Assembly (NCBI GenBank): GCA_015847255.1 | Contig: JADLZK010006512.1 | Coordinates: 141,501 to 205,500, forward strand | Length of the DNA stretch: 64,000 bases | Reading direction: 5' to 3' | DNA from: Hyparrhenia diplandra | Lineage: Eukaryota > Streptophyta > Magnoliopsida > Poales > Poaceae | In this document: one piece after another, positions 57,439 through 64,000 of the stretch | How the letters are laid out: each line of letters starts with the position of its first letter | How positions within the stretch are numbered: position 1 is the stretch's first letter | Translations under genes and position numbers: made by a program | The notes under the pieces: generated by a model | Seen by the model: only the letters and a program-made list of their open reading frames with translations | What the model was told of the DNA's origin: nothing | The model's database searches: none

Positions 57439-58872
57439 TTTGGGGAATGCTGCGGTGGTGTAGGGATTTTCGGCTGCCGTCTGCAAATCGGAATCGGATG
57501 GTATACGGCAGGGAAATTGGCTGGAGGAAGCTTCTGGCTCGCGCGCTACTGGTGCTGGTCGTGATCCGTGGGCTCGACACGCCGCACGCAGCACAAATTG
57601 GCCCTTTTTCGGCTTGGGGATATATCTTGCCAGTCATCACGGATAACGAAAGCTTTTTGCGTACTTGCTCATTTGGATGTGGTCCAATCAGGAGAAGATT
57701 GTGTATCGAATCCTCATTTTTAGAAGAAAGTCTTATGATGAAATGCACTCAAATCATTTCATATCTACGTGGAGAGAGAAGTGAAGAGAGAGAATAAAAT
57801 GAGCTAGTGAAATCATCGACGAAATATTGTGCAATTGTATTTTCAACATCGGTACAGCCTTCGATTAGCTAGCTATCCTCTTAAATTATCTAAGCACGGG
57901 CCATGTGTCCCTCTCTTTTGTTCTATGCAGTGGAAGTTTTATTCAAAAAAAAAACTTTCTCACTACTATCGAACATCTTGCTTTGAATTCTACCTCACTC
58001 GCCTCCATATTAGGAGTCGCCCAACTACAACCATGGACAAGAAAGTGTTGATATTCTTTGCTTCCATTCAACCACCGAAGCAAGACATCGATGATGCCAG
58101 TATTCACCGGGCGGACTCAAGGATTTTCTATGGGGTATATGGGACCAAAACTTTCACGTGTAATTTGGTAAAATCTAGTTAGGAATTCGGTAGCTAGACA
58201 ACTATAGAATTTGATTTACAATTCAATATATTGTGGGCAAGTGGCCTTGCCACGCCGCAGACTGTGTGGGTCAGCCGTCGTGATAAGTGGCTTACGAGAA
58301 TCTTACACCACACTCGCCACAAACGCACAACCAAGTTGCATTATTAGATGCCAGAAGAAAAACAACAAGAGGATACCACAAGCATAGGTGTGGCATGCAT
58401 GCATCTATGGCCACCATACACGATGTTGAACCAAACAACGACCACTCTAGTGTGGTTGCCAAAGTTTAGTTGTGGCAAACTATATGGTGGCCAACCAAAC
58501 AACCCTTAGTAATAATATAATTATGCCTTGAAATCAACGGTTAACTTCAATATTTCACCCCGGTATAATTCTACACACAAGTAAGCAATGCATCAACAAT
58601 CAATCTCTCGCTATCTAAACACGCAACAAACCATCAATTTAACTAATCCGCGACTAAATTTATCTACATCTAGGCACCTAGTCATTTACTTTCACGGCTA
58701 GGGTTTGCAAACCATGGAGAGTTATCGAGGTGGTGTAGGGCTACGGTCTATGTCAAGATTTTGTAGCGACGAGTCCATCCATCATCGGCCCACCATCGAG
58801 CTTCATCAGGAAAATAGGGCTACTTGCCAAGCGCATGGTAGAGAAGGTTATGAATCAAAGAGAATGAGGTGC
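57439..58872. other. Upstream region of the DAHP synthase gene and intergenic DNA
   Basis: The first ~150 bases are GC-rich and could be 5' UTR or an N-terminal extension of DAHP synthase. Beyond that the sequence is mixed with small ORFs only (for example 57829-58182). I see no second gene. Confidence 0.4.
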
Positions 58873-58877
58873 AAGAG

Positions 58878-61800
58878 TGTAACACCCCAGGTGTTTGCCA
58901 CCAGTTAAGCATTGGATTGATCGCAAGAATGGGAAGATAGGAGCTCAACCAAACCTTGTCCTTCTACTCAAATGATTCTAAATGAACTCCTAAGTAAATG
59001 TCATCAAGGGTTCATGTTGAGCAAATGTCAAGAAAATGCTTCTTTTAGCCAAACCCGTAGTTTGAAGGTTTAATCAAGTTCCCGTGTTGACCTTAGGTAA
59101 ACTTTATCTTCTAGGCCAGTTATGAGGTTTGACCTTTAATAAGAAATGTGGCTAAGATTGTGGGAAATAATCTTTATTTCATAACCTAAGTCTAAATTCA
59201 TCCCTATCCTTGTCAAACCAATGCCACAAGATTGAATCAGCTGCTGATTTCAACACTTAGAATATTCTAAGTCCGAATTGGAGGCCATGACGATCGACGT
59301 GCCGCGTTCTCATGATTTTGTTAAGCAGCTTGAGTTGATCCAAGAATGAGGATTGGAGGTAATCCATTGGGCAACAATGTATCAAAAGTTGGGATCAGCT
59401 TGACTTGATTCGACGAGGTTTGACATTCATTTTCTAATCATCATTATCTCATTGACAATGCAATCTTTAGAGGTGATTATATTTTAATTGGTGACGCTAA
59501 GGATATTGGGCCCTTGATGAAAATTGTAGATGGATCCACGAACAACATTTTCTCTTCTTGGCCCATGTCCAAATTCGGCCCATAGCAGGCCCAAATCGAT
59601 GCCCAAGTCGGTCGACACGTCACCCGCCAGGTGTTCGGCGCAATGCCTCAATGGCCGGCGCGTGTCTGTGTGCGTGTCCTCGTCTCAGGGCGCCATCGCA
59701 CCATTGTTGACGCGCGTCCGCCTCCGTGTCCGCGTCTCAGCGCTCGGTTGCTCGATCGGAGAGGACGAGGTCGTGGCCGAGCTCCCCACTCTCTCACTCG
59801 CTCGATCCAGTCGCTCCTCCCTTGAGTCCCTCGCCCTTGTTGCAGCTGCGCCGCGTGCATCCGCCATGGACGGCCGGTCGAGCCCGTTGCCACCACCGTT
59901 CCCTCGTCTCCGGTCTATCTCTGTCCAAATCGACCGCACCACCATCGTCGCCAAGTCGCTCTGCTCCTCCTGCACCTTCTGCCTGTCCGCGCTGTCGATC
60001 GGGATCCGACGGCAACGTGGCCGTCCGCCGCCTGCAGCCGGCTGGGCAGGAGCGAGGCGCGGGCCTGAGCAGGCCGCGGTCAAGCCTCGGCGCCGCCCTG
60101 TGCAGCCACTGGTCGAACCGATCGGTGAGGCCGGCCCCGTCCCGACGAGCGCACCGAGTCGATCCCCCGCCGGAATCGCCCGACGCCGACTCCGACCTTC
60201 CCCGTGCTCTGTACCGTGAAGTAGAAGAAGAAAGGGCAGAAAACACAATTTTGTTTCACTTTCTGGTTCCAGATGTAAAAGTACATGACACAACAGTTTT
60301 CAGATCTGGGCTCGGTTTATAAGTTGGAAGTCCGGGGGTGCTGATGCAAAGTACTTGTCTTATATGGATTTTCGTTTTTTTTTTTTCTTTTATGCATGTG
60401 ATGACTGAACTTTGGAAATTCATAATAAATTGTAGAAAAATCGTAAAATAGCAAATGAGGACTTTTGGAATCCTTGTGGGTAGATCTATGCAGTGATGTC
60501 TTAATATGATAGGGTTATGTGGGATGTATTTGCTGTTTTTATTTTCCTTTGATAACTAGAGTTAAAATCATATCCAAATTTGTGGTGCTCCTTTTGGTGT
60601 GAAATTTATATGGCGTGCTACTTATGCTATGTATGCTCTGTGGTAAAATTTTCAGATGCGTTGATACATGTATGAGAGGGTTATTGATTTAACTTGCTCT
60701 CTCATGATAATTGTATTTGGAATTTGTATTTTTCATGGAGGATGTTATACTGTTTCGAATGGCATGAAATTTGTGCAGTAGACTCTTGGATGCATGGGTT
60801 AGCTTCTGTAATTTTTGTGGAATTTATGGTGCACTCTAGATGCATGATCATATATATATGTTTATATGCTTTAGTAACTAAATAAAATGAGAAATGCATG
60901 GAATAATTATATTTGGCGATAAAGGTCATCCTTTCTGATGTTTATGAACCATGTGTGTTTTGATGGGGTTGTTGGCTTACCTCGGTTGGTAGTTTGAAAT
61001 GTGACAAAGAATTAATTCTTTATAATTATAAAATCTGGACAGGTTTGGGAACTTGCCAAAGTTCACCCAGATAGAATGGTTTTCTTGAGATGTCATAAAC
61101 ATATGAAATGTAGATAACTTGCATATCTAGTTGCTCTTAAAATTTGGTGGCCGTTGTCCATATGGTTTGTGAGATATTGTTGTTCTTAGTCAGGATCAGA
61201 AATCTGCCATTCTCTGTTTTGGCAGTAACAGGTTGTATAACTTTGTAGTTTCGATCTAGATAACTTATGAATCTCGCTGTGGTCATTAAAGGTGAAATGT
61301 AGACAATTTCATAATCTTTCCATACTGTCTTCTTGCAAGGTCATGAGATTTATAGATGTTTATTTATGATTTATTTTCTGACTGATGTGTGTAAGGCATA
61401 GTTGCTGGAATTTGTTTGGAGTGCGTGTTGCTTTGCTTAAAATGTATCCTTAATGCTTGTAGATGTGTGCAATAGATTAGATGAAGATGTATGATGTACC
61501 ATGCTTGATTTCCTTATTTATATTTCTCGCATTCATACATATGCATTATGCATCTCAATTAGGTGCGCTAGATGGATCGAGAAGGACATGGTAGTGGAGC
61601 CGAACATGAAGATGGTGCAAGCTAACTAATTGACTTGAGTCATATACCAGGCAAGCCCCGGTGCATTTTCACTCCCTATTACTTGATAAATGTCATATAT
61701 AAATGTTATTATTTTATGTATGTTGCATTAAGTGATAGGAGTTGGATGAAAACCCTTGTTGCACTTTACCTTCCTTGTCCACCTTTCATACCTGTTTCCC

Positions 61801-63188
61801 TGTTAAGTATAGGTTCGGATAGTTGCTTAGTTAAGCTGAAAACTAAACGGTAGAAGTCGGTGATGTTTTCACCTGCGAGAGATAGGTGGAAACATGTTAA
61901 AATAAACTATGGTGTATCATGGATGTATCCGCTATTTTTGTAAAACAAAATTAGGGAGACCGGACGGGAAAGTGGAGGCTACAGGACATGGAGGTCCCGG
62001 GAGTCGGTAGTCCCGTCTCGTGGTCGATTAAGGACTTGAGCTTGGAGCCTTTCCTAATCATGTTGAACGCAGCCTAGCACTTAGTTGGCCGACCCGGAGG
62101 TTGTCGACCATGAAGCCCAAGAACTCTATTCAAGCCGGAAATCCGAGGAGTATAAAGTGCGTCTCGGACGGGAGTCATCGAAGTTAGTCGATGGGCAAGG
62201 TGTTTAAAAGTCCTTCGCTGTTCGGCGAGGTGATATCCCCGAGAGTACGGGCGCTTGGCGGACCCGCGATACTTGAATGAGCGTAAAGGTGACCCAATGC
62301 TCCTCGACGGGGAAACATGGGTGAGTGTTAGGAATATTTCCCCACTGGGTAGTAATCGATTCGAGTCGCCATCGCTCCCGGTTAGTGAGCACTTGATGGA
62401 ATATCTCCAATGTAGCAAACAAATAAATAACTAAAGATAAGGGATAGTGATGTTGATGATGGATTGATGATGATGATGATCACCCCGACGGTGATGGTTG
62501 GACTTGTTCCAATAGCATAGGATTGATTGTTTTATCTTACTACTTGTTGTAGAATAGATGCAAATTAATCTTTATATTATGGCAATTAAATTGATGCAAG
62601 TTAATTTGAGTAGTACTTATGCCTTTATGCAAATGAGTCAAGCTAGCTCCACTTATAAAGCCTTGCATGATCCTTGGTGTCTTTTTTTATTTGAGTTATT
62701 GTCGGGTAAGTCTAGTCGAGTACATCCTCGTACTCGGGGTTTATTCCCAACTGTTGCGGTGGTGAGGTACCATGATTGCTTTGCAAGAGTTTATGGACTC
62801 CTACCATAGCGGAGGAGTTAGATCATGGGCATGATCATTCTTAGTTATCTTTTCTATAATGCTTTTGTGGGACGTGATCAAGACCCGGCAATGTAACTTG
62901 TTCGGTTTCGCACTTTGGTTTTAAAAGAAATTGCTTCCGCTACTTTCAAAGTTGTTTTTGTAATAATAATAAATGAGACTCCGTATGGTAAGTAATTTTT
63001 TTATGTTGTAACCTTTGATGGCAAACAATGTGATACTCGAATCATTACGATCCCGTAAGTTGCGATGTTGGTTTGAAATCCTTCGAGATTTCGGATGGTC
63101 GCGATTTTATATGATCTCAAGTTTGAAAAGTTGGTCGTTTTTGATCGATTTTTAGACTTGTGCTCTTATAATTTTGCGGTCCGTTACA
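58878..63188. mobile_element. Very long solo-LTR-like unit (4.3 kb) with a perfect 5-bp target duplication
   Basis: The unit starts TGTAACACCCC at 58878 and ends GGTCCGTTACA at 63188, with matching inverted ends TGTAAC/GTTACA. Direct repeats AAGAG flank it exactly (58873-58877 and 63189-63193). I found no internal direct repeat of the ends, no reverse transcriptase, integrase or gag, and no second LTR. It therefore looks like one solo LTR of exceptional length, or a large non-autonomous element. It contains a GC-rich island at about 59590-60200 with overlapping ORFs on both strands, then AT-rich DNA, then a GC-moderate segment (61950-62400). The island ORFs (for example 59530-60219) have no recognised domain. 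Confidence 0.7.
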
Positions 63189-63193
63189 AAGAG

Positions 63194-64000
63194 GATTTGC
63201 AAAATTGCAAGCAAAAGTCTTATGTATGCTCGTCGCTTAGATTTTGGTATAGGTAGCAGACTCGTAGCCTAGACGACAAGAGACAGTTGTTGCATCGTAA
63301 ACAACACGCGAGATAGAGAGCGCTTGTTCTCTCAAGAGGATGAGAGTAAGGTGAATGACATTTAAGATAACATTATTAATACATCTACTTTTTTTAATTC
63401 TTGACAAAAAAACAATACTTAGCAAGCTATACATTAGTTATAAACTGTTATCCATTAGTGGATCCTGCTAGCCTCTAGTATTACTAGAGAGAGATGTTTG
63501 CCTATGTCAACCTATGCCATATCTAGGTCAACGGTGATGACAAAACTAACAAGACAACTGAATGTACTCCACGTAGCCACATTTTTGTGCATTGCTCTTT
63601 GTACATCTTTTGTTATTACTTGTGCATGGAGCTCTTGACACGGAGGAGTCATCAGATAGTGATAATGATTGAAGTCGGGGCAACGAAGATCGCCGCAATA
63701 TTCGTTGAACGCCCAACGCGAAGAGAGGTGGCCTGGAAATCCAGGCGTAAATTTGGGAACTTTATCTGTTTCGGGTGAGACACCGATGTCGGTCGGCCGG
63801 GCTTCAACACTGGGCGGGCACGCTCGCACACCTGGCGAGTTGCCAACCGAGCTACGGCTCGTTCTCATATCGATGATGAAGTTGGTCATATGAATATGAA
63901 TATGAATGTGAATTTTTACAAACAATCGTCAAGTCTACATTTTTTATTTTTGTCTCATCATGCTAGGACTTTAGGACTAGTAGGCCGTCCTTCCTTGCAA
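63194..64000. other. Intergenic DNA at the right edge
   Basis: No gene is supported. A short gaatat/gaatgt hexamer-like repeat occurs at about 63891-63913. ORFs at 63512-63925 overlap on both strands without motifs. Confidence 0.4.

Noticed and set aside
57439..57594. Upstream ATG at 57594 as the DAHP synthase start
   Set aside because: The ATG at 57438 gives a normal transit-peptide-like start and family-like length. The upstream extension has no conserved feature, though it cannot be excluded.
59530..60322. Overlapping ORFs of about 200 codons in the GC island
   Set aside because: They occur in several frames and both strands inside a TSD-bounded LTR-like unit and have no recognisable motifs. 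They are kept only as part of that finding.

Overview
The window is nuclear genomic DNA from a plant, almost certainly a grass (Poaceae). The evidence is intron-containing genes on both strands with GT-AG junctions, GC-rich 5' coding ends, grass-type Stowaway MITEs, CACTA, LINE and LTR elements, and an inserted piece of plastid DNA. It holds six recognisable protein-coding genes separated by nested and decayed transposable elements. I see no CRISPR array, operon or prokaryotic feature.

Layout. 0-5.4 kb: a PLS-type pentatricopeptide repeat gene (+) and a coiled-coil gene (-). 6-17 kb: a repeat block containing a Stowaway MITE, decayed LTR-element debris, two sibling ~1.8 kb LTRs nested in opposite orientation (9624-13222), an unrecognised broken minus-strand gene interrupted by a LINE 3' end, and a 1.5 kb solo LTR. 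17.3-17.7 kb: plastid DNA carrying part of trnE and a decayed trnY. 20.4-22.1 kb: a 14-3-3 gene (-). 22.8-24.7 kb: a 5'-truncated LINE. 25.4-32.9 kb: a CACTA transposon with a chromodomain-type Ty3/Gypsy element inside it. 33-37 kb: an AT-rich decayed element ending in a short LTR. 38.6-39.6 kb: a plant cysteine oxidase gene (+). 40-42.3 kb: MITEs and tandem repeats. 43.8-47.1 kb: a second LINE. 47.4-53.8 kb: an NSUN2/TRM4-like RNA cytosine-C5 methyltransferase gene (-). 54.6-57.4 kb: a plastid DAHP synthase gene (-). 58.9-63.2 kb: a 4.3 kb LTR-like unit with a perfect 5-bp target duplication.

The genes are ordinary housekeeping or regulatory genes: organelle RNA processing, phosphoprotein binding, oxygen sensing through the N-degron pathway, RNA methylation, and entry to the shikimate pathway. 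They do not form a functional cluster.

The most notable global signal is that five of the six genes each carry one or more single-base indels, mostly in short homopolymers. These break otherwise well-conserved frames, while splice phases elsewhere fit. This looks more like unpolished sequence than five independent gene deaths. I did not find a convincing undescribed biological system. The most interesting structures are the nested transposons, the very long solo-LTR-like unit, and the plastid insertion between copies of an unknown repeat.
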